A DNA stretch of 64,000 nt from Nostoc sp. JL34. Lineage in GTDB: Bacteria > Cyanobacteriota > Cyanobacteriia > Cyanobacteriales > Nostocaceae. Every line of letters starts with the position of its first letter. Position 1 is the stretch's first letter. The notes under the pieces are model-generated. The model did no database searches, was not told the DNA's origin, and was given only the letters and a program-made list of their open reading frames with translations. Of this stretch, positions 56,225 through 64,000 are shown one piece after another. The stretch lies in the NCBI RefSeq assembly GCF_017114945.1, contig NZ_JABXKQ010000032.1, positions 1 through 64,000 on the forward strand. Direction: 5' to 3'. The translations under genes were made by a program, and so were the position numbers.

Positions 56225-57553
56225 ATGTCCTCCATCACTTTTGAAATTCTAATCATTTTGGTGCTAATTATTGCCAACGGTGTGTTTTCTATGTCTGAGA
56301 TGGCAATTGTCTCAGCCCGCAAAGTTAGGCTACAGCAGCTTGCTAATCAAGGAGATGTCAAGGCAAAGGCAGCATTGAAACTAGCTGAGTCTCCAAATCA
56401 TTTCCTGTCAACCGTTCAAGTGGGTATTTCCCTGATCGGTATCCTGACAGGTGCTTTTGGAGGAGCAACAATTGCCAACCGATTGGGAATCTATGTAAAA
56501 CGTGTCCCCTTGTTAGCACCTTATAGTGAACCAGTATCTTTCGGAATAGTGGTTTTGCTCATTACCTATTTGTCACTGATTGTTGGCGAATTGGTACCGA
56601 AGCGTCTGGCATTAAACAACCCAGAAAGGATTGCATCGATTGTAGCTATTCCGATGCAAGCCTTGGCGGCGATCGCTTCTCCAGTAGTCTTTCTCTTAAG
56701 CGCTTCTACAGATTTGATCCTGCGATTACTGGGAATTACAGCTTCTACCGAGCCGCAAGTCACCGAAGAAGAAATTAAAATCTTAATTGAGCAAGGGACT
56801 GAGGCGGGAACCTTTGAGGAAGCCGAGCAGGATATGGTGGAGCGAGTCTTTCGTTTAGGCGATCGCCCTGTCAGCTACTTAATGACACCCCGCCCTGATA
56901 TTGTCTGGCTAGACTTAGACGACACTGCCGAAGAAAATCGCCAAAAAATGGTTGATAGTGCCTATTCTCGGTATCCAGTTTGTCAGGGGGGACTTGACAA
57001 TGTGCTGGGTGTTATCCCAGTCACCGACTTATTAGCCAGGAGTTTCCGAGGAGAAGCACTAGACTTGACAGTGGGATTGCGACAGCCCGTATTTGTGCCA
57101 GAAAGCACCCGTGGCTTGAAGGTTTTGGAATTGTTCAAACAAACGATTACTCATATGGCGCTGGTAGTGGATGAATACGGCGTGATTCAAGGATTAGTCA
57201 CTCTCAACGACATCATGAGCGAAATCGTGGGTGATGTTCCTTCAACAGATGGGCAAGATCAACCACAAGCTGTGCAACGCGAAGATGGTTCCTGGCTTTT
57301 GGATGGGATGTTGCCTGTGGAGGAGTTTTTAGAACTTTTCGGTATGGAAGAGTGGGAATCGGAGGAACGCGGCAGTTATCAAACTCTAGGCGGTTTTGTG
57401 ATCACCCATTTAGGACGTATTCCTGCCGCAGCAGACTATTTTGAATGGCAAAGTATGCGAATTGAAGTGATGGATATGGATGGTAATCGCGTTGATAAGG
57501 TGCTAGTCGTACCGAAGGGAAGTAAATCAACGGATACGACAAAATCTGACTAG
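56225..57553 (+). CDS. CNNM/CorC-family membrane protein (hemolysin-like)
   Basis: 442 residues. N-terminal DUF21 (CNNM) membrane domain with four hydrophobic segments (about 5-190), a CBS pair (about 200-330; motif MTPRPDIVWLDLDD) and a C-terminal CorC_HlyC domain. The family is linked to Mg2+/Co2+ efflux; hemolysin names are historic. ATG 56225. Divergent from mfd by 240 bp. Substrate is inferred from family. Confidence 0.87.
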   Translation: MSSITFEILIILVLIIANGVFSMSEMAIVSARKVRLQQLANQGDVKAKAALKLAESPNHFLSTVQVGISLIGILTGAFGGATIANRLGIYVKRVPLLAPYSEPVSFGIVVLLITYLSLIVGELVPKRLALNNPERIASIVAIPMQALAAIASPVVFLLSASTDLILRLLGITASTEPQVTEEEIKILIEQGTEAGTFEEAEQDMVERVFRLGDRPVSYLMTPRPDIVWLDLDDTAEENRQKMVDSAYSRYPVCQGGLDNVLGVIPVTDLLARSFRGEALDLTVGLRQPVFVPESTRGLKVLELFKQTITHMALVVDEYGVIQGLVTLNDIMSEIVGDVPSTDGQDQPQAVQREDGSWLLDGMLPVEEFLELFGMEEWESEERGSYQTLGGFVITHLGRIPAAADYFEWQSMRIEVMDMDGNRVDKVLVVPKGSKSTDTTKSD

Positions 57554-57699
57554 CGATCGTTCGAGTATTGGGAATCGGGCATTGGGCATTAATGATTACA
57601 AATTCACGCCGTATGCAACTTTTACTTAAACGGATACAACTCCCTAAATTTATTTAGGGGGATTGTTAATTTTGAATTTTGAATTCGGAGTGAAACGAC

Positions 57700-58602
57700 G
57701 TGACTGCTGCTGTCTTTCTAGAAAATGTCTACAAGTTTTACAACAATGTACCTGTAGTCAATGACCTGTCATTCAAAATTGAAGCGGGTGAGATATTTGC
57801 TCTACTTGGCCCAAACGGTGCGGGTAAATCAACCACAATTCGGATGCTGACTACACTTACAAAACCGTCCCAAGGACGAATAGAAGTAGGTGGATATGAT
57901 GTGATGAGCCAAGCTATGTTGGCAAAACAGAGTATTGGTGTGGTCTTGCAACAAGTCAGTGTGGATAACGATTTAAGCGTTTGGGAAAATATGGAACTGC
58001 ACGGGAGACTACATCACATTAGTAACCCACAGCGACAAAAACTGATTAATCAATGGCTAGAGTATGTTGAGCTAGGAGAAAAACGTAATGATTTGGTAAA
58101 AACGCTGTCTGGGGGTATGAAACGACGGTTGCAGATTGCGAGAGCTTTATTGCATCAACCGCAAATTTTGTTTTTGGATGAACCAACGGTAGGACTAGAC
58201 CCCCAAACCAGGCGACGCCTCTGGGAAATTATTCGAGATTTGAATAAACAAGGGATGACGATGCTACTGACGACCCATTATATGGATGAGGTCGAATTTT
58301 TGTGCGATGCCTTTGGCTCTAGCAAGCCAGGACGCATCGGTATTATGGATAGCGGTAAGCTGATTTCTTTGGGAACTTTACAACAGCTGCGTTCTGCTCA
58401 CGGTGAAGGTTTGGTAATGAAGCAATTAGGTGTGTCTGAAGTGGGAAGTGATGGCGTCCGTAGTTGGGAATATTTGTTTTTCCCATCCTTGGAAGCAGCG
58501 AATATCTACTTGAATGAACAGCCCAATAAAACTGGAATGATGGTGCGTCCCTCTAACTTGGAAGATATTTTTGTGGAATTAACGGGACGCCAGTTAGATT
58601 AA
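57700..58602 (+). CDS. ABC ATPase, DrrA/CcmA-like, without adjacent permease
   Basis: 300 residues from GTG 57700, with GGAG at 57687-57690. Walker A GPNGAGKST (about 37-45), signature LSGGMKRR, Walker B LFLDEPTVGLD and switch TTHYMDEVE. The C-terminal extension resembles DrrA-type ATPases of ABC-2 exporters. Such ATPases normally sit beside an ABC-2 permease gene; here the next gene is a convergent TPR gene 2 bp away, so the permease is elsewhere. Substrate unknown. Confidence 0.87.
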   Translation: MTAAVFLENVYKFYNNVPVVNDLSFKIEAGEIFALLGPNGAGKSTTIRMLTTLTKPSQGRIEVGGYDVMSQAMLAKQSIGVVLQQVSVDNDLSVWENMELHGRLHHISNPQRQKLINQWLEYVELGEKRNDLVKTLSGGMKRRLQIARALLHQPQILFLDEPTVGLDPQTRRRLWEIIRDLNKQGMTMLLTTHYMDEVEFLCDAFGSSKPGRIGIMDSGKLISLGTLQQLRSAHGEGLVMKQLGVSEVGSDGVRSWEYLFFPSLEAANIYLNEQPNKTGMMVRPSNLEDIFVELTGRQLD

Positions 58603-58604
58603 GC

Positions 58605-59285
58605 TCATCCTCCTAACTGTCGCAGCATGGTTTCTACCCTTTCTACGCCATCTGAGTCATTGCGCCGCTTGTACAAGTCACGGGCTTTCTGAAGTAAGCT
58701 GTTCGCTTGTTTGGCTTGTCGTCGCTGTTTATACATTGAACCCATCAACTCATAAGTCTGGGCGTTGTTCTTATCCAAACTGATTGCTTGCTCATAAGCC
58801 CAGGTAGCTGCATTATAGTCTCCCATACGCGATTGCGTCACAGCCAATCCTAAATAGGCATTAACGTTGTTACGGTTCAGTTGTATGGCACGACGGTAGC
58901 CTTCCTTGGCTCCAGGTGTGTCGCCCAAATTTGCTTTGATGTAACCCACAGCGTAGTAAAAATCACTGTTGTTAGGGTTGATGGCGATCGCTCGCCGATA
59001 AGCAGTTAATGCTGCCTGATAATTTCCTTGTTGAGCGTATAAATACCCAATACCTGAATGAATTTTAGCATTTTTGGGATCTATACTAGCTGCTTGCTGA
59101 TAAACAGCGATCGCACCACCATAATCGCCGGCATCTACTAACCTCCGTCCTTCTTCTAGTAGTTGCTTTAACTCTGGGTTTTTGGCTTGTGCCACTAATA
59201 CCTGAGCCTGAGCCACTGAAGGGATAGTGAAGGTAAAACATCCTAGTAACACCACACTAAACACGAATGATGTTGGCTTGTACAC
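58605..59285 (-). CDS. exported TPR protein
   Basis: 226 residues from GTG 59285 with a signal peptide (FVFSVVLLGCFTFTIPSVAQA). About five TPR units of 34 residues follow (for example GDYGGAIAVYQQAASIDPKN and GNYQAALTAYRRAIAINPNN), nearly regular and ending in a basic helix. It would act in the periplasm or lumen as a protein-binding scaffold. Its stop is 2 bp from the ABC ATPase stop. Confidence 0.82.
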   Translation of the reverse strand: MYKPTSFVFSVVLLGCFTFTIPSVAQAQVLVAQAKNPELKQLLEEGRRLVDAGDYGGAIAVYQQAASIDPKNAKIHSGIGYLYAQQGNYQAALTAYRRAIAINPNNSDFYYAVGYIKANLGDTPGAKEGYRRAIQLNRNNVNAYLGLAVTQSRMGDYNAATWAYEQAISLDKNNAQTYELMGSMYKQRRQAKQANSLLQKARDLYKRRNDSDGVERVETMLRQLGG

Positions 59286-59945
59286 AGTAAATTTCCTGAA
59301 ATTTTAGAGGACTTTTTTTCTTGTACATTAAAACAAAAATATGGACTTTTGAAAACTGTATTTATTCGTATTGATGAAGATGTGAATAGTTCATCCATTC
59401 TTTGCTTTACAATCAGCGCTACATAACAGAGTTTTTACTGAAGGATAAAGTGTAAGATGTCAAGTTTCAGATGAAGTTATCCTACATATAAACCAGTATC
59501 ACAGCAAAATTACACCTTTTTTAGTCAGTAGTTATACGTGTTACCCAAAAAATTCCTACAGGCCTCTGACTTAATCCTAAATCTTGATGTACCGAGCTTA
59601 CAGGGTTTGACATTCATTCCTATTTTTTATTGAATTGAAGAATTTGCTGACCCTGCATCCAATTTTTCTCACATTTTTAGTCCTTGATACTACCCTTTGA
59701 GAAGTCATGATCCAGGCGTTAACATCCTTTTTTGGTCATTACAGGGTAAGATAAATTTAATCAGTAAAATGTTCCTTTGAATCCTGGTTTCTCTTGAGGA
59801 AAATACTACGGCTAAAAGCGCAATCTAAAATAGTGTGAGAGAATCTTTCTCAACCCTGTCTTCTGTAATCAAAGTTACAATCGCTCAATTATTTTGATAA
59901 ACACTTGGATAATATCAACCTATATTCTCTGTAGGAGGCTAATTT
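59286..59945. other. long intergenic region upstream of two divergent genes
   Basis: 660 bp without a credible frame. AT-rich, with no clear hairpin, repeat or recognised operator. It must contain the promoters of the TPR gene (reverse) and the YbjQ-family gene (forward). An untranslated leader or small RNA is possible, but nothing in the sequence shows it. Confidence 0.45.
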
Positions 59946-60272
59946 ATGATTATAACTACCACTGATGTAATTCAAGGAGCCGTGATTGATTCATATTTAG
60001 GCATTGTGACAGCAGAAGTAGTCTACGGCAGCAATTTCTTGCGAGATTTTTTGGCTGGTATTCGAGATATTATCGGTGGACGCACTGGTAGCTATGAACG
60101 TCTATTTGAGCAGGGTCAACGCAAGGCATTAGATGAATTAGAACAACGAGCACAACGTTTAGGAGCAAATGCTGTGATCGGAATTGAAATTGATACTGGC
60201 ACAATCAATCTTGACCAGTCAGGAGTTCTTTTGCTGATTACTGCTACAGGCACTGCTGTAAGGATGCGTTAA
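59946..60272 (+). CDS. YbjQ/UPF0145-family protein
   Basis: 108 residues opening MIITTTDVIQGAVIDSYLGI and containing the family's GGRTGSYERLFEQGQRKALD and LGANAVIGIEIDTG segments. The family forms small homo-oligomers and is often called heavy-metal-binding, with little functional proof. ATG 59946 has an ideal AGGAGG ribosome site, implying strong translation. No cysteine is visible in this copy, so metal binding through thiols is unlikely. Confidence 0.85.
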   Translation: MIITTTDVIQGAVIDSYLGIVTAEVVYGSNFLRDFLAGIRDIIGGRTGSYERLFEQGQRKALDELEQRAQRLGANAVIGIEIDTGTINLDQSGVLLLITATGTAVRMR

Positions 60273-60609
60273 TTTTTGAGGATCTTGACTTTCGACAATT
60301 GTGACAAAGTTTTGTCTGAACTTTAATTGCATACACAATTAAAGCTAGTTTCTACTATTAAGTTAATAATCGTATTTTAATTGAAAAATTTTCATATTGA
60401 TAATTTCTAAATAATTATTCAGACATTAATAAATAATAAAAGCTATTAAAAATTGTTAAAAAAGTCTGTTTTTCTCACTAAAGATAGACCTATTAAATCT
60501 TTCTATTGATAGAGATTAAAATAGATCATTTAGTTATTTAATTTGAAGCATAAAGGATGAATATACCTGAACAAAAGCTTTGCTGAAACAGCACTGGAGA
60601 ACATAAGCG
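60273..60609. other. AT-rich gap
   Basis: 337 bp between two forward genes. AT-rich with runs of A and T, no strong terminator and no frame. It holds the presumed promoter of the membrane protein at 60610. Confidence 0.45.
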
Positions 60610-61242
60610 ATGTCATACGTAAATCGGACAGGCAATGACGTTATTCCTACTGATCCTGTGGTAGCAGGTCGAGTAGCTGAATATCATGATCGTGTTCGCT
60701 GGGGGCCGATTATTGCTGGTTTGTTGGTTTCTTTAGCTACACAATTAATTTTGAGTTCTATCATTGCTGCGGTTGCGGCAGGCACAGTTGCAGGTTCAGG
60801 TGCACCTAGAACAATTGCCCCTAACGCTGCGGGTAATGCGGGGCTTTGGTCAACCATCGCTTTACTAATTTCCCTATTTACTGGTGGTTGGGTTACAGCC
60901 CGTGCTTGTGGGCCGATGAACCGCAATACAGCTCTTCTTAACGGCGCAATTCTTTGGGCAACGACTTTGGCGGTTAGCTCATGGCTTTTAGCAAGTGGAG
61001 TATCTGGTGCTTTTGGTGTTGCTGCTTCTAACGCAGGAGAAGTCATAAACCAGGTACAACAGCAAGGTGGTGTTAATGTACCACAAGCAAACATAAGTGC
61101 CCAACAAGCTCGTGAAACGGCAGCTAATATACGTTCGGGATTGTGGTGGTTTGTGTTTGGTTCTTTGTTGGGTTTAATAGCCTCAATGATTGGAGCCGTA
61201 ACTGGCGCTCGCACTCCTCGGACTAACACTTACAATGCTTAA
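60610..61242 (+). CDS. integral membrane protein of unknown function
   Basis: 210 residues with about four hydrophobic segments (about 36-62, 78-98, 112-135 and 175-197). The loop before the last one is polar and Gln-rich (INQVQQQGGVNVPQANISAQ). The small-residue-rich helices and short N-terminus suggest a compact inner-membrane protein. I recognise no family. It lies 337 bp after the YbjQ-family gene and is followed by a strong terminator. Confidence 0.65.
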   Translation: MSYVNRTGNDVIPTDPVVAGRVAEYHDRVRWGPIIAGLLVSLATQLILSSIIAAVAAGTVAGSGAPRTIAPNAAGNAGLWSTIALLISLFTGGWVTARACGPMNRNTALLNGAILWATTLAVSSWLLASGVSGAFGVAASNAGEVINQVQQQGGVNVPQANISAQQARETAANIRSGLWWFVFGSLLGLIASMIGAVTGARTPRTNTYNA

Positions 61243-61280
61243 ATAACTGTTTGAAAAATCAAATGTTATTTATTTTAAAA

Positions 61281-61308
61281 AAAAAGCACCTTGAAAAAGG
61301 TGCTTTTT
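61281..61308. terminator. intrinsic terminator, usable in both directions
   Basis: AAAAAGCACCTT, loop GAAA, AAGGTGCTTTTT: a perfect 12-bp stem with a GNRA-type tetraloop, flanked by A-runs on the left and T-runs on the right. It is 39 bp after the membrane-protein stop and works for the forward gene; the A-run gives a T-run on the other strand for any reverse transcript arriving from the 61494-61754 gene. Confidence 0.9.
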
Positions 61309-61493
61309 GTCAGGAATATTTCCTAAATAAAGTAAAACCCTGACTTCTGGTGAGAAGTTGGGGTTCTGATAGCAATAAGAATTAAAATTTAGAAAGCTAA
61401 ATTTTATCTGGGTTTCTAGGCTTGTATCTGTCAGATTCTTTTTTGAAATTGGTATGAGTATTAGTTTATATCGACCTACTTGTATCCCCTTGT

Positions 61494-61754
61494 TCACCAT
61501 TTCAGATATGAACCTTCAATTCCCTGCTCACGTCGAATTTTGCCATCTTTCTCAAACCAAGCAATTACTTGCTGTGCTGTCAAATCTTCAATAGCAACAC
61601 CATACTCTTGGGCGATATGCTTTAAAAGCTTCAGTGATGAAATTGTTAATCTTGTTAAAAATTTTTCTGGAGAAGACAACAAAGCCGCATCTACTTTTGC
61701 GGACTCTTCCAGAGTTAAAAATTGTGCTGATGGTTGCTGTGGTAGTACGTCCAT
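61494..61754 (-). CDS. conserved small cyanobacterial protein
   Basis: 86 residues, soluble and helical, with a Thr/Leu-rich middle (KFLTRLTISSLKLLKHIAQE) and a basic C-terminus. I recognise no domain. It lies 90 bp downstream of the sufR stop on the same strand, with TAATGAC heptamers between, and may share its transcript. ATG 61754. Codon use is normal, so I take it as real. Confidence 0.6.
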   Translation of the reverse strand: MDVLPQQPSAQFLTLEESAKVDAALLSSPEKFLTRLTISSLKLLKHIAQEYGVAIEDLTAQQVIAWFEKDGKIRREQGIEGSYLKW

Positions 61755-61765
61755 AAACGCTCTCT

Positions 61766-61840
61766 TAAACTTAGTTGGGCATTGGGTATTAGTTATTAAA
61801 AAAAAGGACTAATGACTAATGACTAATTGACTAATAATGA
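61766..61840. repeat. short heptamer repeats (TAATGAC/GGGCATT type)
   Basis: GGGCATTGGGTATTAG followed by ACTAATGACTAATGACTAAT fills the gap between sufR and the 86-residue gene. STRR-like. The same CTAATGACTAATGACTAG occurs at 7483-7500. Confidence 0.7.
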
Positions 61841-61844
61841 AACT

Positions 61845-62528
61845 TTACTTGCGAACTTGTACCAAATAGCCACAACGATGTTCGCCATCAATAATCCAGT
61901 GGGTGCGTTCTACGGTACAATCGGGTAAGACGGCAGCAAACATTTCCAATTCGTGACCACAAATGCTGGGGAAAGACTCGGCAACGTTGGAAATGGCGCA
62001 GTTATGCTCCATTAAGATAAAGCGATCGCTCTCAAAGCTGTCATTTACATCAACAGCGTGATACTCTGCCATGAAGCCTTCCGCTTTTCTCAATTCTACT
62101 AAGTTGGCTACACGTTCCCGTAGTGAACCGCTACCCACGCGATCGCGGTATTCTAATGCTTTGCGCTGCCACTGTTTCTCTAAAATCGATTTAAATTGGT
62201 CATGTCCCATCGTTTCGGCTAAGGTGTCTAGCAGCGAAACCGCAAAATTGCCGTGGCCATCACCAAAGCGATCGCTCACTGTGCGATGCAAGCGATCGCG
62301 TCCTTGACGACTGAGTTGATAAACGTGCTGCGGACGCCCCATTCCCGCAGCCTGCACCGATGTCGAATACAAAACTAGCTCCTCCGTCTCCAAATCCTTG
62401 AGATGGCGACGAATCGCTTGGGGGGTAACGTCTAAAACTTCAGCTAGCTCCAAAGCCGTTGCTTTTTCGTGTTTGTGCAGATATTCTAAAATATCTTGCT
62501 TGGTTGAGGACTGGTGGGTAGTCGCCAT
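61845..62528 (-). CDS. sufR: SufR, iron-sulfur cluster-binding repressor of the suf operon
   Basis: 227 residues from ATG 62528; an upstream TTG (62561) is less likely. N-terminal winged helix (TALELAEVLDVTPQAIRRHL). The C-terminus has four cysteines spaced exactly CX12CX13CX14C (from CAISNVAESFPSIC to HRC), the pattern that holds the 4Fe-4S cluster in cyanobacterial SufR. With cluster it represses sufBCDS; losing the cluster relieves repression. It is divergent from sufB, and two operator sites lie between them. Confidence 0.95.
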   Translation of the reverse strand: MATTHQSSTKQDILEYLHKHEKATALELAEVLDVTPQAIRRHLKDLETEELVLYSTSVQAAGMGRPQHVYQLSRQGRDRLHRTVSDRFGDGHGNFAVSLLDTLAETMGHDQFKSILEKQWQRKALEYRDRVGSGSLRERVANLVELRKAEGFMAEYHAVDVNDSFESDRFILMEHNCAISNVAESFPSICGHELEMFAAVLPDCTVERTHWIIDGEHRCGYLVQVRK

Positions 62529-62587
62529 CTTCTGGTGCGAGACGTTCAGCGAACGCCCCAAAAATTTCTTTGAAAATTTGACTTTGA

Positions 62588-62601
62588 CAACATTGTTGTT
62601 G
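62588..62601. promoter_or_regulatory. SufR operator, site 1
   Basis: CAAC-ATTGTT-GTTG, a perfect CAAC-N6-GTTG inverted repeat, matches the SufR site known from cyanobacterial suf promoters. It lies 60 bp upstream of the sufR start, so it would mediate autoregulation. Confidence 0.85.
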
Positions 62602-62632
62602 TTAATCTAGCGTAAAATGAAGATAGGTTAAA

Positions 62633-62646
62633 CAACAATGAAGTTG
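62633..62646. promoter_or_regulatory. SufR operator, site 2
   Basis: CAAC-AATGAA-GTTG, the second perfect CAAC-N6-GTTG element, is 45 bp from the first (about four helical turns). It lies about 130 bp upstream of the sufB ATG and would cover the sufB promoter region. Confidence 0.85.
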
Positions 62647-62774
62647 TTTTAGTCTCCACCACTATTCTAGCAGCCGTGTAACCATTCCGTAACGCGAGAT
62701 GGGAATCGGCTAAAGAAAAGTCCGACTCCCATCCTTATAGAGATTCAAGTTCCGAACACGAGAGATTATTACTG

Positions 62775-64000
62775 ATGAGTGCCACTGTCAAAACCTTAGT
62801 CAACCAACCCTACAAGTACGGCTTTATCACCGATATTGAGGCCGACACTATTCCGCGTGGACTAGACGAGGACGTTGTACGCTTGATCTCCTCTAAGAAG
62901 AACGAGCCACAGTTCATGCTGGACTTTCGCCTCAGAGCTTATCGCCAGTGGCAAAAAATGACGGAACCAACTTGGCCGAATGTCAAGTATCCGCCAATCA
63001 ATTATCAGGATATTATTTACTACTCAGCGCCGAAACGCAAGAAAGAAAAGCTGAACAGCTTGGATGAAGTTGATCCAACCCTTTTAGAAACCTTTGAGAA
63101 GTTAGGCATTTCCCTATCTGAACAGAAGCGATTGGCAAACGTTGCTGTCGATGCAATTTTCGATAGCGTTTCTGTCGCGACTACATTTAAAGAAAAGCTA
63201 GCGGAAGACGGCGTTATTTTCTGTTCGTTTTCCGAAGCATTGCAAGAACACCCAGAATTAATCAAAAAATATCTGGGTAGCGTTGTTCCCATCGCTGACA
63301 ACTATTTTGCCGCCTTGAACGCCGCCGTATTTAGCGATGGTTCTTTTGTCTATATTCCTAAAGGCGTAAAATGCCCAATGGAACTATCTACCTACTTCCG
63401 CATCAACTCTGGTGACACGGGACAATTTGAGCGGACTTTGATTGTCGCCGAAGAAGGTAGTTATGTTTCTTACCTCGAAGGTTGCACCGCACCGATGTAT
63501 GACAGCAACCAATTGCACGCTGCTGTTGTGGAACTCGTCGCCCTCGACAACGCCGAAATTAAATACTCCACCGTCCAAAACTGGTACGCCGGAGATGCTA
63601 ACGGTAAAGGCGGTATTTACAACTTTGTCACCAAGCGCGGTTTGTGTCAGGGCGTAAATTCTAAGATTTCCTGGACTCAAGTAGAAACAGGTTCAGCAAT
63701 TACTTGGAAATATCCTAGCTGTGTGTTGGTGGGTGATAACTCTGTGGGTGAGTTTTACTCAGTGGCGCTGACAAATCATCAGCAGCAAGCTGATACGGGT
63801 AGTAAGATGATTCACGTAGGTAAGAATACCCGCAGTACAATTATTTCTAAAGGAATCTCCGCAGGTAATTCTAGTAATAGCTACCGAGGTTTGGTGAAAG
63901 TCAATCCGACAGCTAAAGGGGCGAGAAATTATTCTCAGTGTGACTCAATGCTGATTGGGGATAATGCCCATGCCAACACTTTCCCCTACATCCAGGTGCA
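62775..64000 (+). CDS. sufB: Fe-S cluster assembly scaffold SufB (5' part; cut by window end)
   Basis: 408 codons from ATG 62775 are in the window and the frame is still open at 64000; the full protein should be about 70 residues longer. The start [20 protein letters not shown] and the later [20 protein letters not shown] and [17 protein letters not shown] identify SufB. It forms the SufBCD scaffold on which Fe-S clusters are built with sulfur from SufS-SufE. It is probably the first gene of sufBCDS, repressed by SufR through the two operators upstream. Confidence 0.94.
   Translation, partial: MSATVKTLVNQPYKYGFITDIEADTIPRGLDEDVVRLISSKKNEPQFMLDFRLRAYRQWQKMTEPTWPNVKYPPINYQDIIYYSAPKRKKEKLNSLDEVDPTLLETFEKLGISLSEQKRLANVAVDAIFDSVSVATTFKEKLAEDGVIFCSFSEALQEHPELIKKYLGSVVPIADNYFAALNAAVFSDGSFVYIPKGVKCPMELSTYFRINSGDTGQFERTLIVAEEGSYVSYLEGCTAPMYDSNQLHAAVVELVALDNAEIKYSTVQNWYAGDANGKGGIYNFVTKRGLCQGVNSKISWTQVETGSAITWKYPSCVLVGDNSVGEFYSVALTNHQQQADTGSKMIHVGKNTRSTIISKGISAGNSSNSYRGLVKVNPTAKGARNYSQCDSMLIGDNAHANTFPYIQV

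Noticed and set aside
59286-59945. Small RNA or riboswitch in the 660-bp gap
   Set aside because: No strong hairpin, terminator or known aptamer motif could be seen by eye; covariance search would be needed.
1-64000. tRNA or rRNA genes
   Set aside because: No convincing T-loop plus acceptor pairing or rRNA core sequence was noticed in the intergenic regions; a dedicated scan could still find one.

Overview
The window reads as chromosomal DNA of a filamentous, Nostoc-like (heterocystous) cyanobacterium. The evidence is the dense HIP1 octamer (GCGATCGC), many short tandemly repeated heptamers of the kind known from Nostocales, a Tab2/Atab2 photosystem translation factor, a pilB-pilT-pilC cluster, Ser/Thr kinases fused to WD40 propellers, and a divergent sufR/sufB pair carrying CAAC-N6-GTTG operators. 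I saw no rRNA, tRNA, CRISPR array, transposase or prophage.

Layout. 0-9 kb: the repetitive 3' end of an unidentified gene, a radical-SAM activase-like protein, a type II NAD(P)H dehydrogenase, a HAD hydrolase, a NitT/TauT-type ABC permease/ATPase pair without a binding protein, Tab2, and a TldE/PmbA-like protein. 9-15 kb: a ClC channel with CBS and two Usp domains, then an envelope-glycan insert (small membrane protein, GT4 glycosyltransferase, O-antigen ligase-like protein). 15-27.5 kb: a signalling region with three Ser/Thr kinases (two ending in seven-bladed WD40 propellers), a histidine kinase/response regulator pair, a secreted PPC-domain protein and a second glycosyltransferase. 27.9-33 kb: a hypothetical gene and the type IV pilus motor genes pilB-pilT-pilC. 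33.5-40 kb: grpE, dnaK, dnaJ, a TusA-like gene and rsgA, the last three overlapping. 40-47.5 kb: two Uma2 genes with decayed copies, a GH57 glucan-branching enzyme, an exported Mn superoxide dismutase, rsmG, a CbiO-like ATPase and a TPR protein. 47.6-52.3 kb: a small accessory island with DUF3531 and NUDIX genes, a RelE/ParE-type toxin-antitoxin pair, a DUF29 gene, hicBA with a lost hicA start codon, and a translationally coupled ATPase + PD-(D/E)xK nuclease pair. 52.3-64 kb: mfd, a CorC-like protein, an orphan ABC ATPase, a TPR protein, a YbjQ-family protein, a membrane protein, sufR and the 5' part of sufB.

Three things stand out. (1) The ATPase + nuclease operon in the toxin-antitoxin island has the layout of a two-gene anti-phage system and is my best candidate for an undescribed system. 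(2) Decayed copies of gene 3' ends lie downstream of their parents: the ClC gene's end 3 kb away across the glycan genes, and the rsgA and Uma2 ends just beyond the Uma2 genes. They are footprints of duplication or insertion at gene ends. (3) Dispersed repeats have entered conserved coding regions in frame: three times in mfd, once in rsgA and once in the ClC gene.
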